The notes below the pieces were generated by a model. It saw only the letters and a program-made list of their open reading frames with translations. It was not told the origin of the DNA and ran no database searches. The translations under genes and the position numbers were made by a program. From Baffinella frigidus (Eukaryota; Cryptophyceae; Cryptomonadales; Baffinellaceae), in assembly GCA_026770585.1 (NCBI GenBank), contig MU646699.1, positions 90,540-103,424 on the forward strand: a stretch of DNA of 12,885 nt, in the 5' to 3' direction. Numbering within the stretch: position 1 is the first letter of the stretch; every line of letters begins with the position of its first letter. Below are positions 1 to 6,197 of the stretch, one piece after another.

Positions 1-225
1 ACCCATCCTGAATCCTCCTCCATCCTCCACCATGCGCCACCGTTCTTCCACCCATCCTCCACCCTTCCCCCACCCTTCCTCCGACTTCCCCCACCCTCCT
101 CCAACCATCCTCCACCATCCTCCACCATCCTCCACCATTCTCCACCCTCCGCCACTCATCCTGAAACCTCCTCCATCCTCCACCCATCCCCCACCATCCT
201 CCACCCTCCGCCACCCATTAGCGTG
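1..225. repeat. CCTCCACCATCC minisatellite
   Basis: Degenerate tandem repeat of short units such as CCATCCTCCACC and CACCCTCCGCC, pyrimidine-rich on the plus strand. It is open in one frame and would encode a Pro/His/Ser low-complexity peptide, but there is no non-repetitive coding sequence on either side. I read it as a simple-sequence array, not a gene. Confidence 0.85.
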
Positions 226-248
226 GCTGTGCATCAACGAGAACCCGG

Positions 249-312
249 GATGCGGTCGCGGACTATCCATAAGTTGACACGCTGGGTCCGCGGTACAAAC
301 CCGTCAACATTC
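249..312 (+). repeat. Dispersed ~60-bp repeat R60, copy 1
   Basis: Contains GGACTATCCATAAGTTGAC, a short spacer, GGTACAAAC and CCGTCAACATT. The pair AAGTTGAC / GTCAAC forms a small inverted repeat. Closely similar copies lie at 1166-1228 and 7589-7660, the last inside the hydrolase gene. This copy is the most diverged at its right end (CATTCGACGC instead of CTTTGGCGCG). Confidence 0.7.
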
Positions 313-338
313 GACGCTGAACCGTATCCCTCCCGGGC

Positions 339-395
339 AGCTACAGCGCAACGGCCAGCCGAGAACACCAGTCCAACACAGTCCCTTTTCGAGCC
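339..395 (+). repeat. Direct repeat D57, copy 1
   Basis: About 57 bp running from AGCTACAGCGCAACGGCC to AGTCCCTTTTCGAGCC, repeated with a few changes at 552-607. The shared blocks are ACGGCCA, CCGA-AACACCA and ACACAGTCCCTTTTCGAGCC. The stretch between the copies holds a short CCTTAAA/CCCTAAA-like tract (about 435-476). No coding potential was recognised. Confidence 0.7.
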
Positions 396-551
396 TCTGT
401 AACCTAGCCTCCGGGGGGTAACTCCGCACCCCTGTACCTTAAACCTTAAAACCTTAAGCCCTAAACCATAAACCCCGGAGATGCATGACAACGCTGCCCG
501 CTGAAATGAAGGTCGAGAGTGGGGGGACTGAAAGCAAAACGCAACCCCGTG

Positions 552-607
552 GCTGCAGCGGAACGGCCAACCGAAAACACCATGCAAACACAGTCCCTTT
601 TCGAGCC
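552..607 (+). repeat. Direct repeat D57, copy 2
   Basis: Second copy of the 339-395 repeat, starting GCTGCAGCGGAACGGCC and ending ACAGTCCCTTTTCGAGCC. The two copies lie about 210 bp apart in the same orientation. I saw no terminal features that would make them LTRs. Confidence 0.7.
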
Positions 608-918
608 GCGCGTGGATACGCGGAGGGCTCACCGACGGGCCACTGAGCAGCGGCCGAGTTTCTTTTCGCCCTGAATTCGAGGCGAAATTCCGGTTGGGAT
701 CCAGGGGAATGGATAAGATTCTAGTACAAATTGTTTAGATGGACTGTATCCGTGAAGCCCCCGGTGGCTGCTAAGTGGCTTGCAGGCGCGGGGGGGGGGG
801 TCAAAATGTGAAGTCAACTGGGCGACAACTTTAGACTGCGTCTTAAAAAGTTGTCATCCTGAACGAGAGAGGTCTTGCAGGCACGGGGGGCGGGGGCTGC
901 GAGGCGCTAGAGCGTGCC
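608..918. other. Intergenic stretch without recognisable gene
   Basis: No ORF here has domain content. The only structure noted is a loose duplication of CTTGCAGGC(G/A)CGGGG at about 779-795 and 875-893. The longest frame is a short low-complexity reading with no motif. Confidence 0.5.
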
Positions 919-1065
919 GGCGCAGGCTACTTTCGAGCGTTCGCGCGGGGGGTGCGTTCTAGTCCCGCCAACCCATAGAAACATCTCAGATTCGCGCAGG
1001 GTGCGTTCTAGTCCCGTCACCCCATAGAAACATCTAAGATTTTTTGAAGGCATTGGGGCAGTTTC
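919..1065 (+). repeat. Tandem ~50-bp repeat X (two units), holding an empty MITE-A site
   Basis: Two successive units share GGGTGCGTTCTAGTCCCG followed by CCCATAGAAACATCT(C/A)AGATT, then GAAGGCATTGGGGCAGTTTCGTACTT. The same sequence recurs once at 1394-1597, where MITE-A copy 1 interrupts it at the TA in TTCTAGTCCCG. These units therefore preserve the unoccupied insertion site. Confidence 0.75.
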
Positions 1066-1165
1066 GTACTTGTAGGTGCGCCTGTGCCCGTCCTCTTCTT
1101 CTTGAGTACTCTCGAGCTTTACGATTAGTGGTACGTCCCTGCAATGCCTCACTCGCGTTGACTGT

Positions 1166-1228
1166 CAAGACTATTCTCAAGTTGACATGCAGGGTGTTCG
1201 GTACGAATCCGTCAACTTTGGCGCGGGG
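1166..1228 (+). repeat. Dispersed repeat R60, copy 2
   Basis: Contains GACTATTCTCAAGTTGAC, GGTACGAATCCGTCAACTTT and GGCGCGGG. It matches the copies at 249-312 and 7589-7660 almost end to end, including the GGCGCG tail shared with the 7589 copy. Confidence 0.75.
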
Positions 1229-1393
1229 AAGAGTCTGGGCTCACCAACCACACGGTGGGCTTCGAGGGTTTCGAGACCCCTACGTGACCAAATTTGCATA
1301 GGGAGATCCTCAAAGTTAACTGCCCACAGGGTAGGTTGACATCTGATGAAAGGTCCGTAGTCCGCTGTGTGGACTGGTGAGCTCAAATAAGCA
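1229..1393. other. Unassigned non-coding stretch
   Basis: Between R60 copy 2 and repeat X' I see only short sequence with no coding motif or clear repeat. Confidence 0.4.
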
Positions 1394-1597
1394 GGCGCAG
1401 GCTACTTTCGCGCGTTCGTGCAGGGGGTGAGTTATCCCTTAAGTGGCCAGCCGGTCAAAATTGACCCGCAAGAGGTCCTAGGCAGGTCCTAGGGCCCTAC
1501 GGTAGGGCGTATGCGCCTACTGGCCACTTAAGGGATAGTACCGCCACCTCATAGAAACATCTCAGATTTTGAAGGCACTGGAGCAATTTCGTACTTT
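1394..1597 (+). repeat. Repeat X' interrupted by MITE-A copy 1
   Basis: Left part GCGCAGGCTACTTTCGCGCG through GGGGGTGAGT and right part GTACCGCCACCTCATAGAAA through CAATTTCGTACTT align with repeat X at 919-1065. They are separated by exactly one MITE-A element and a duplicated TA. This gives internal evidence for the element's boundaries. Confidence 0.75.
1435..1535 (+). mobile_element. MITE-A copy 1 (TA-flanked, 101 bp)
   Basis: Non-autonomous inverted-repeat element. The ends are TCCCTTAAGTGGCC and GGCCACTTAAGGGA, directly flanked by TA on both sides, as expected for Tc1/mariner-type (Stowaway-like) transposition. It has no coding capacity. The interior carries AGGTCCTAGG twice and CCCTACGGTAGGGCGTATG. 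Further copies lie at 3479-3579 (inverted) and 5479-5578. Comparison with 919-1065 shows an empty site with a single TA. The superfamily assignment is inference from the TA duplication. Confidence 0.88.
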
Positions 1598-1780
1598 TAG
1601 GGCTTACAATACCATAACTTTTCCCGAAAGATTCTTGAGATGAACGCTTTGCTGTATAGAATCTATTACGTGACGCTATAGTGTCCGCCCCAGCCCCCGC
1701 CGCCGAGCTCAGCCGTCCAGACCTGCTGACACTTCTGATTCCGCTGACCCTCCCGACTTGCTGGGCTCATGGTTCGCACT
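1598..1780. other. Unassigned non-coding stretch
   Basis: AT-richer at first, then GC-rich (CCCCAGCCCCCGCCGCCGAG). No ORF with recognisable content and no repeat that I can link to other parts of the window. Confidence 0.4.
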
Positions 1781-2078
1781 AGGGCCTTGCAGGTGGTAGA
1801 GCGGTTTTCTCATCTGTCGGCCGCCCACCGATATGAAATTATGAACAAGGGCTCCAATTCCGGCAATTTTTGACGTGATTCTGAAGTTTTAGAGTTTTAT
1901 TTTGTGATAAAAATGCCAAAGGTGGCCGGAATTGGAGCCCTTGTTCATAGTTTCATATCGGTGGGCGGCCGACAGATGCGAAAACCGCTCTACTTGCCAT
2001 TAAGGGCCATTAAGGCAAGAGCTTTGCAGGTGGTACTTGGGGCCATTAAGGCAGTCCAAGTACCACCTGCAAGGCCCT
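1781..2078. mobile_element. Nested inverted-repeat element C (outer)
   Basis: The outer ends AGGGCCTTGCAGGTGGTA (1781-1798) and TACCACCTGCAAGGCCCT (2061-2078) are perfect inverted repeats next to TA at both ends. The right half holds another inverted piece (about 2021-2079, CTTTGCAGGTGGTACTTGG against CCAAGTACCACCTGCAAGG) with the spacer GGCCATTAAGGCAG. This suggests an element copied or rearranged on itself. Another inverted-repeat element (1799-1990) sits inside the left arm. Confidence 0.75.
1799..1990. mobile_element. Inverted-repeat element D (192 bp), inserted in element C
   Basis: The ends GAGCGGTTTT and AAAACCGCTC have long arms (about 66-68 bp, including CATCTGTCGGCCGCCCACCG and AACAAGGGCTCCAATTCCGG), around an AT-rich loop of about 60 bp. 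TA flanks it directly at 1797-1798 and 1991-1992. The arms are almost identical, which suggests recent insertion or maintenance by gene conversion. It has no coding capacity. Confidence 0.85.
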
Positions 2079-2184
2079 AAGTACAGCGCATTCCTCACGC
2101 TATCCGACGTCAATTGTGTTGGATCGTTTGGGTCCGTGGAGTTTGCACCAACGGTGTGCCGATTTCGCCGCCCCCGTGCTATCT

Positions 2185-2375
2185 CCACGCCAGGTCATAA
2201 GTCGGAATTTCGGATACAAGTCATGTTTTAAAGTTTTTACCTGGATCAGATTTTTTTTAATTCGGATCGGACGTGGGAAGGACGATGAGTTGCGTGTCGC
2301 CGGGTCAGTACGTACGATTTGTGCCACGGAAACGAAACGTTGCGTTGTGAAATTCTGACTAATGACCTGCCGTGG
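2185..2375. mobile_element. Inverted-repeat element E, copy 1 (~191 bp)
   Basis: Starts CCACGCCAGGTC and ends GACCTGCCGTGG (one mismatch in the terminal repeat). The interior shares GGAATTTC, AAGTC, CGGACGTG and GAAACGAAACGT(T/C)GCGTT with the second copy at 2780-2979. No target duplication is clear. Non-coding. Confidence 0.7.
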
Positions 2376-2464
2376 CCTGCACTGTAACCTCCTCGGGGGG
2401 GACGCAGTGCGGCCAAGTTGGTACCATTGAGGGGATCTCTCTTTCCACTTCCCTCTCTCTCGCA

Positions 2465-2468
<4 letters not shown>

Positions 2469-2502
<34 letters not shown>
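2469..2502 (+). repeat. (CT)n microsatellite
   Basis: Uninterrupted run of CT dinucleotides, preceded by shorter CT-rich runs from about 2438. On the minus strand it would encode Glu-Arg repeats in open frames, which explains low-complexity ORFs here. Those are not genes. Confidence 0.95.
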
Positions 2503-2504
<2 letters not shown>

Positions 2505-2517
2505 CATCGCAGGCGTT

Positions 2518-2777
2518 TGTTTTTCGTTGAAGGGTATGTGATGAACCCACACGAGGATATCCATGCGAACAGATTCATAAGTTAATTATTGGATTTTTGC
2601 CCAGGAAACACGCCAAAAGTCAGCATTTGATCACGTTTCCGCACGGATATCCGTACGGAAACGTGATCATTTCCCCACAAATTTGAAAATGCCCTTTTAT
2701 TCTGTTCGCATGGATAGCCTCGGTGTGGACGTGCATGAAGTTCAATGGATACCGATAAAATCACGAAATCCTGGGTG
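2518..2777. mobile_element. Imperfect inverted repeat F with central 42-bp palindrome
   Basis: The left arm contains ATATCCATGCGAACAGA (about 2558-2574). The right arm contains its complement TCTGTTCGCATGGATAGC. Around this the arms match only loosely. At the centre (2628-2669) is a near-perfect palindrome, TGATCACGTTTCCG...CGGAAACGTGATCA, with one mismatched pair. I read it as a MITE-like element or a cruciform-prone hairpin. The outer boundaries are uncertain. Confidence 0.55.
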
Positions 2778-2779
2778 TT

Positions 2780-2979
2780 CCACGCCAGGTCGTAAAGTGG
2801 AATTTCAGTTATAAGTCTGGTTGTTAATTTGATACCGCACGGACGTGAAAAGGAAGATTTTTGGTTAAGCGTGGACGCGCACAAGACGAACCGTCGCGTG
2901 TCCTCGGGTTGCTGCGTATCATTCAGTACCACGAAACGAAACGTCGCGTTCTGAAAATCCAGCAAGCGACCTGGCGTGG
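2780..2979. mobile_element. Inverted-repeat element E, copy 2 (~200 bp)
   Basis: The ends CCACGCCAGGTC and GACCTGGCGTGG are a perfect 12-bp inverted repeat. The match continues imperfectly inward (TGGAATTTCAG against CTGAAAATCCA). It shares the interior blocks of copy 1 at 2185-2375 in the same orientation. Non-coding. Confidence 0.75.
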
Positions 2980-3023
2980 TACAGAGCAGAACCAACACCG
3001 CGGCGATGGGCCCCCAAACCCTA

Positions 3024-3140
3024 CAGGGGTGCCTCGCTCACAAGAAACAACCCACCCCTCAGGACCACCGTAGGGCACTGGGCATAGGCCTGCTGTAGGG
3101 TCCTAGGGGGGGGCGGTTTCTTATGAGCGAGGTACCCCTG
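3024..3140 (+). mobile_element. MITE-B copy 1 (117 bp)
   Basis: The ends CAGGGGTGCCTCGCTCA and TGAGCGAGGTACCCCTG form a near-perfect inverted repeat, extended by CAAGAAAC / GTTTCTTA. The interior has CTGTAGGGTCCTAGGGGGGGG. Two more copies lie at 4298-4415 and 4502-4620. The CAGGGGT termini resemble hAT-type ends, but I find no convincing 8-bp target duplication, so the superfamily is open. Confidence 0.82.
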
Positions 3141-3315
3141 TCTCCTGCTAAGTCCTGGGCTGCTGCGCAGGGACAGCGTCCGGCTCGAGCGCACAGGCTG
3201 AGGTCCGTTAGGTCATTTTGGTACCCCTTTAAACGCTACGCTTGGTGCAGGTGGAGTCTGGGGCGCTGAGACGTGTACTGGCGTCTCCGGAGCCTATGGT
3301 CCCACCCCGTCCCTT
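3141..3315. other. Unassigned non-coding stretch
   Basis: No gene, inverted repeat or tandem repeat recognised between MITE-B copy 1 and the GA/TG microsatellite. Confidence 0.4.
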
Positions 3316-3377
3316 AGAGAGAGAGAGCGAGAGAGAGAGCGGAGAGAGAGAGGGAGAGAGAGAGGGAGGGAGAGAGA

Positions 3378-3408
<31 letters not shown>

Positions 3409-3409
3409 G
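3316..3409 (+). repeat. (GA)n-(TG)n compound microsatellite
   Basis: GA-rich tract with AGGG and AGCG interruptions, a pure TG run in the middle (about 3378-3398), then GA again. It is followed by a run of CCATATTC/ATTCCA-type short repeats to about 3480, which resume after MITE-A copy 2 at about 3582-3625. Confidence 0.92.
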
Positions 3410-3478
3410 GTCCCTTATCCCGCAACTCCATTCCATATTCAACTCCATTCCATATTCCCTATTCCACCCTAATCCATA

Positions 3479-3579
3479 TCCCTTGAGTGGCGAGTAGGCC
3501 CATACGCCCTACCGTAGGACCCTAGGACCTGCCTAGGACCTCTTGGTGGTCAATTTTGACCACCTCGCCACTTAAGGGA
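3479..3579 (-). mobile_element. MITE-A copy 2 (TA-flanked, inverted)
   Basis: The ends TCCCTTGAGTGGCGAG and CTCGCCACTTAAGGGA are flanked by TA (3477-3478, 3580-3581). The interior is the reverse complement of copy 1 (CATACGCCCTACCGTAGG, then CCTAGGACCTGCCTAGGACC), so this copy is inverted relative to 1435-1535. It lies within a field of ATTCCATA-type repeats that continues on both sides. Confidence 0.88.
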
Positions 3580-3648
3580 TACCCTATTCCATATTCCATA
3601 CCCCCTATCCCCTATTCCATATTCCGTGTCCTGGGCTGTGTTCAAGTA

Positions 3649-3831
3649 GAGCTATCCCGGTAGGACTTGTCCGTTTTCCGCCTTCGAGACTTCGTGACTT
3701 CGTGACTTCATTTATACCATGAGATTTGAAACGGTGCGTTTTGAAACGTTTTACGACCTTGTAACCTTTTTGAAGTCTGAAATCTTGAAATCTCGAAGTC
3801 GAAGAGCGGACAAGTTGTACCGGAATGGCTC
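3649..3831. mobile_element. TA-flanked inverted-repeat element G (183 bp)
   Basis: The ends GAGCTATCCCGGTAGGACTT and its imperfect complement AAGTTGTACCGGAATGGCTC are flanked by TA (3647-3648 and 3832-3833). Inward the arms continue as CCTTCGAGACTTCGTGACTT against GAAATCTCGAAGTCGAAG. The interior carries short GACTTCGT repeats. Single copy in this window, non-coding. Confidence 0.65.
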
Positions 3832-3922
3832 TAACTCTGCCCTCTCCTCGAGCAGGCGTGGATAGGGTGGCTTGAGGCGAGTGCGCGGCTACGAGCTGCC
3901 TGTGACCCATGGGTGTTTTGAG

Positions 3923-3991
3923 TAAAGCTGCGTTTGAAAACTTGAGTGAAGCTGCGTCCGAAAACTTGAGTGAAGCTGCGTCTGAAAACTC
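3923..3991 (+). repeat. 24-bp tandem repeat (three units)
   Basis: Units of the form TGAAGCTGCGTCTGAAAACT plus TGAG. Because 24 is a multiple of three, the minus strand stays open and reads as an 8-residue repeat (FSDAASLK). That open frame runs on into inverted-repeat element G and has no domain, so I do not call it a gene. Confidence 0.85.
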
Positions 3992-4297
3992 TGCGGCCAA
4001 GAGATTCCCACGATACAGGTCGACGGTGCGTGTCCTCAATTTCGAGTAACCCCTGATGTAGTTGACTGTACCGGACAGGTTATGTACATCAAATAACTAA
4101 ACCTTGCAGGCTGTACTTCCTGGGAGATGAAGTGTAGTCTTCCCGCCAAAACTTCATTTACATAACACACATTCTACGGCACACGCACGTGCCCTCCCCC
4201 CCCCACACACAACTCAACAACACACCTTACATTCCGCCGCCCCCCTTCCACCCCTCTCCCACCCGAGCCGCCTCACCCCACACTCTAACTCTCTCCA
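3992..4297. other. Unassigned non-coding stretch
   Basis: No gene. Weak inverted matches at 4055-4092 (GATGTAGTTG...TACATC). The last 100 bp are C-rich with CACACA runs and end CTCTAACTCTCTCCACAG, which resembles a branch point plus pyrimidine tract plus AG acceptor. It runs directly into MITE-B copy 2, and no exon follows that I can support. Confidence 0.4.
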
Positions 4298-4415
4298 CAG
4301 GGGTACCTCGCTCATAAGAGACCGCCGCCGCCCCTAGGACCAGCATATGGCCTGAGCCATAGGCCTACTGTAGGGTCCTAGGGGGGGGACAGTTTCTTAT
4401 GAGCGAGGTACCCCT
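4298..4415 (+). mobile_element. MITE-B copy 2 (~117 bp)
   Basis: The ends (C)AGGGGTACCTCGCTCATAAG and CTTATGAGCGAGGTACCCCT are a perfect inverted repeat of about 20 bp. The interior GCCTACTGTAGGGTCCTAGG is shared with copy 1. Flanks CTCTCCAC and CTACACTC are only partly alike, so target duplication is unproven. Confidence 0.85.
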
Positions 4416-4501
4416 CTACACTCCAACCCCCTCCACAGTCGCACACGACACGGAACACAGACGCTGCCCCGCCTCCCCGCCCCCACGTCTATCGAGGACT
4501 A

Positions 4502-4620
4502 CAGGGGTACCTCGCTCACAAGGAGCACCCCCCCCCTCCAGGACCCTACAGTGGACCTATCTACGGCCCTACGGTGGTCCTAGGGGGGGGGCGCGGTTCC
4601 TTACGAGCGAGACAACCCTG
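4502..4620 (+). mobile_element. MITE-B copy 3 (~119 bp)
   Basis: The left end is CAGGGGTACCTCGCTCACAA and the right end is ACGAGCGAGACAACCCTG. The right terminus is mutated relative to copies 1 and 2 (GACAACC for GGTACCCC). The interior keeps CCCTACGGTGGTCCTAGG and a G run. Only about 85 bp separate it from copy 2. Confidence 0.8.
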
Positions 4621-4734
4621 CCTAAGTCGACACTGCATCAACAGGGAGAGTAGTTTCGGGCGGTGCGCCCGCGTGTGAGACGGCACGGGTGGGGTGGGCG
4701 GAGCCGCCCCACGATGAGGTGAGGTCCCCCCCAG

Positions 4735-5290
4735 CCTCCCGCCACCCCCCCCCTCGGACGCGCGCTAAGTCCGCTCCCTCCAGCCGCCCCTCCCGCACCT
4801 TCTGTGTAGGGGTTGGGGGTCAGGCTTCGGGGGTTGGGGTGTAATTCATGGACCCCCCCCCTGGCTCCCGCCGCCCCCGCGACCCTAGCGAGTCACCTCC
4901 CTCCAGCCGCCCCGTCCACCGCACCTTGTGTGCAGGGGTTGGGGTTAGGGGGTTAGGGTGTAATTCATGCCCTCCCTCCTGCCTCTCGCACGCGCGCCCC
5001 AAGCGACCCCTCCAGCCTCCCCGTCTCTCGCACCTTCTGTGTAGGGGTTAGGGGTTAGGGTCCGGGGAGTAGGGTGTGCGGTTGGAGGTTTGGAGTGTAG
5101 CCTGCCCGTCTCCCGCACCTTCTGCGCAGGGGTTGGGGGTAAGGGTTGGGGTTTGGGGATTCGGGTGTACGGGTTGAGGTTTGGGGGTTAGGGGTTGGGG
5201 CTCAGGTTTTGTCAGGGGTGCGGGTGTGGGGGCCAGGGTGTGGGGGCCAGGGTGTGAGGATTGAGGGTGTGGGATGTAGGGTGTGGGGCT
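4735..5290. repeat. ~120-bp tandem units alternating with telomere-like GGGGTTAGGG tracts
   Basis: Four imperfect units (starting about 4735, 4862, 4975 and 5095), each ending in CGCACCTTCTGTGTAGGGGTT or a close variant (4796, 4920, 5030, 5117). Each then runs into GGGGTTGGGG/GGGGTTAGGG sequence and, in two units, GGTGTAATTCATG. Read on the minus strand, each junction is CCCCTACACAG or CCCCTGCGCAG followed by AAGGTGCGGG, which looks like a 3' splice site next to exon-like sequence. No conserved protein can be recognised, so I call it a tandem repeat with a possible exon origin. From about 5140 it is purely degenerate G-rich telomere-like sequence. Confidence 0.65.
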
Positions 5291-5295
5291 CGGAG

Positions 5296-5716
5296 TGTCT
5301 ACCCGGTCTTCCGGCTGTTTAAGGGGACGAGGTGTTGGCTACTACGGAGACAGAGCGGTGGTCACAGGGGGGGCAGTACTCATCGATGAGTCTTGCCATC
5401 GAGACCTCATTGATTTGTACCCGATAGGAAGACTCATCGCTGAGTCTTCCTATCGCCGAGTCTTCCTATCGGGGGCTATCCCTTAAGTGGCGGACGGGCG
5501 AATATTCACCCTAACTCGCCCTAGGCAGGTCCTAGGGCCCTACCGTAGGGCGTATGAGCCTACTCGCCACTTGAGGGATAACCCCCTTGCCAGTTTGTAC
5601 CAGCGTGCGGTCGACTTCTCGACCCCTCTATGAGTACTGCCCCCCCTGTGACCACCGCTCTGTCTCCGTAGTAGCCAACACCTCGTCCCCTAAACATCCG
5701 GAAGGCTGGGTAGACA
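5296..5716. mobile_element. 421-bp inverted-repeat element H with MITE-A nested inside
   Basis: The ends TGTCTACCCGG and CTGGGTAGACA have arms of roughly 90 bp (5296-5390 against 5629-5716), including GGGGACGAGGTGTTGGCTAC and GGAGACAGAGCGGTGGTCAC. Between the arms lie short tandem GAGTCTTCCTATCG repeats (about 5400-5472) and MITE-A copy 3. The arms are nearly identical outside the ends. No transposase frame is present, so it is non-autonomous. Confidence 0.8.
5479..5578 (+). mobile_element. MITE-A copy 3 (TA-flanked), nested in element H
   Basis: The ends TCCCTTAAGTGGCG and CGCCACTTGAGGGA are flanked by TA (5477-5478, 5579-5580). The interior AGGCAGGTCCTAGGGCCC and CGTAGGGCGTATGAGCC is in the same orientation as copy 1. 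It interrupts the loop of element H, so it inserted after element H was in place. Confidence 0.87.
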
Positions 5717-5739
5717 ACCCTGCGGTAACCGCAGGGTTG
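5715..5739. repeat. 25-bp perfect palindrome
   Basis: CAACCCTGCGGT and ACCGCAGGGTTG, with a single central base, abut the right end of element H. It could be a hairpin left by excision or the end of another element. The function is unknown. Confidence 0.8.
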
Positions 5740-5809
5740 CGAGACGCTGAATGACCCTAGGGTTTGAAGAGGCGGGGGGGGGCACTGCAGAGCCGGGGGG
5801 GGTAACCAC

Positions 5810-5887
5810 CTCTGCCTGCTCCTTCCAGATGCGCGCCAGCTCTCTCCCCCGACATACTCCGCGAAGACCTTGTACCCGATCTCGTTC
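5810..5887 (-). pseudogene. Broken copy of hydrolase exon 6 (copy iv)
   Basis: Minus-strand duplicate of the last exon, from AACGAGATCGGGTACAAGG to CTGGAAGGAGCAG (NEIGYKVFAEYVGG). The catalytic DGVHP segment is missing: sequence before AACGAG does not match. It also carries a 2-base gain (GGGGGAGAGAGCTGG against GGGGGGGAGCTGG) that breaks the frame. It lies downstream of the intact exon in transcription. Confidence 0.85.
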
Positions 5888-5904
5888 GCAGCATCGCTCT
5901 ACAT

Positions 5905-6022
5905 GTGGTTATATAGTCTCTGTATAGTCTCTATATAGTCTCTATATAGTCTCTACATAGTCTATATGTAGTCTATATATATATAGTCTATATATGTATA
6001 TATATATATATATATATATTAT
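5905..6022. repeat. TATAGTCTC / (TA)n microsatellite
   Basis: Repeats of ATAGTCTCTAT grade into a pure TA run of about 25 bp near 5992-6020. On the minus strand it stays open and forms the predicted Ile-Tyr tail of the hydrolase. That tail may be real read-through or an artefact of an unrecognised intron. Confidence 0.9.
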
Positions 6023-6197
6023 ATTATAGAGACATGATACAATCGATTTCCTGGTACGAGAAGGATGGGACAGTGTGCGGTGCACCTCGGCCTGCTCCTT
6101 CCAGATGCGCGCCAGCTCCCCCCCGACATACTCCGCGAAGACCTTATACCCGATCTCGTTGGGGTGCACGCCATCCTGCGCCACGACTTCCCCGTAC
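5942..6197 (-). CDS. Hydrolase exon 6, catalytic Asp-His exon (copy iii)
   Basis: Acceptor CCGCGGCAG|GTACGGGG. It encodes YGEVVAQDGVHPNEIGYKVF then AEYVGGELARIWKEQAEV, containing the DxxH catalytic pair (Asp370, His373). The conserved part ends near 6085. Beyond it the frame reads HRTLSHPSRTRKS and then a repetitive Ile/Tyr tail from the TA microsatellite to a stop at 5942. A donor-like GAG|GTGCAC at about 6083 offers an alternative end. An upstream intact-looking copy (6285-6355) could be used instead. Confidence 0.75.

Noticed and set aside
2246-2578. Glu-Arg-rich proteins on the minus strand
   Set aside because: Products of the (CT)n microsatellite in several overlapping frames.
3605-4039. 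144-residue minus-strand protein with 8-residue repeats
   Set aside because: The frame is held open by a 24-bp tandem repeat and runs through inverted-repeat element G; no domain.
4399-4653. 84-residue plus-strand ORF starting in MITE-B copy 2
   Set aside because: It spans the end of one MITE and all of the next, with no domain; composition reflects the elements.
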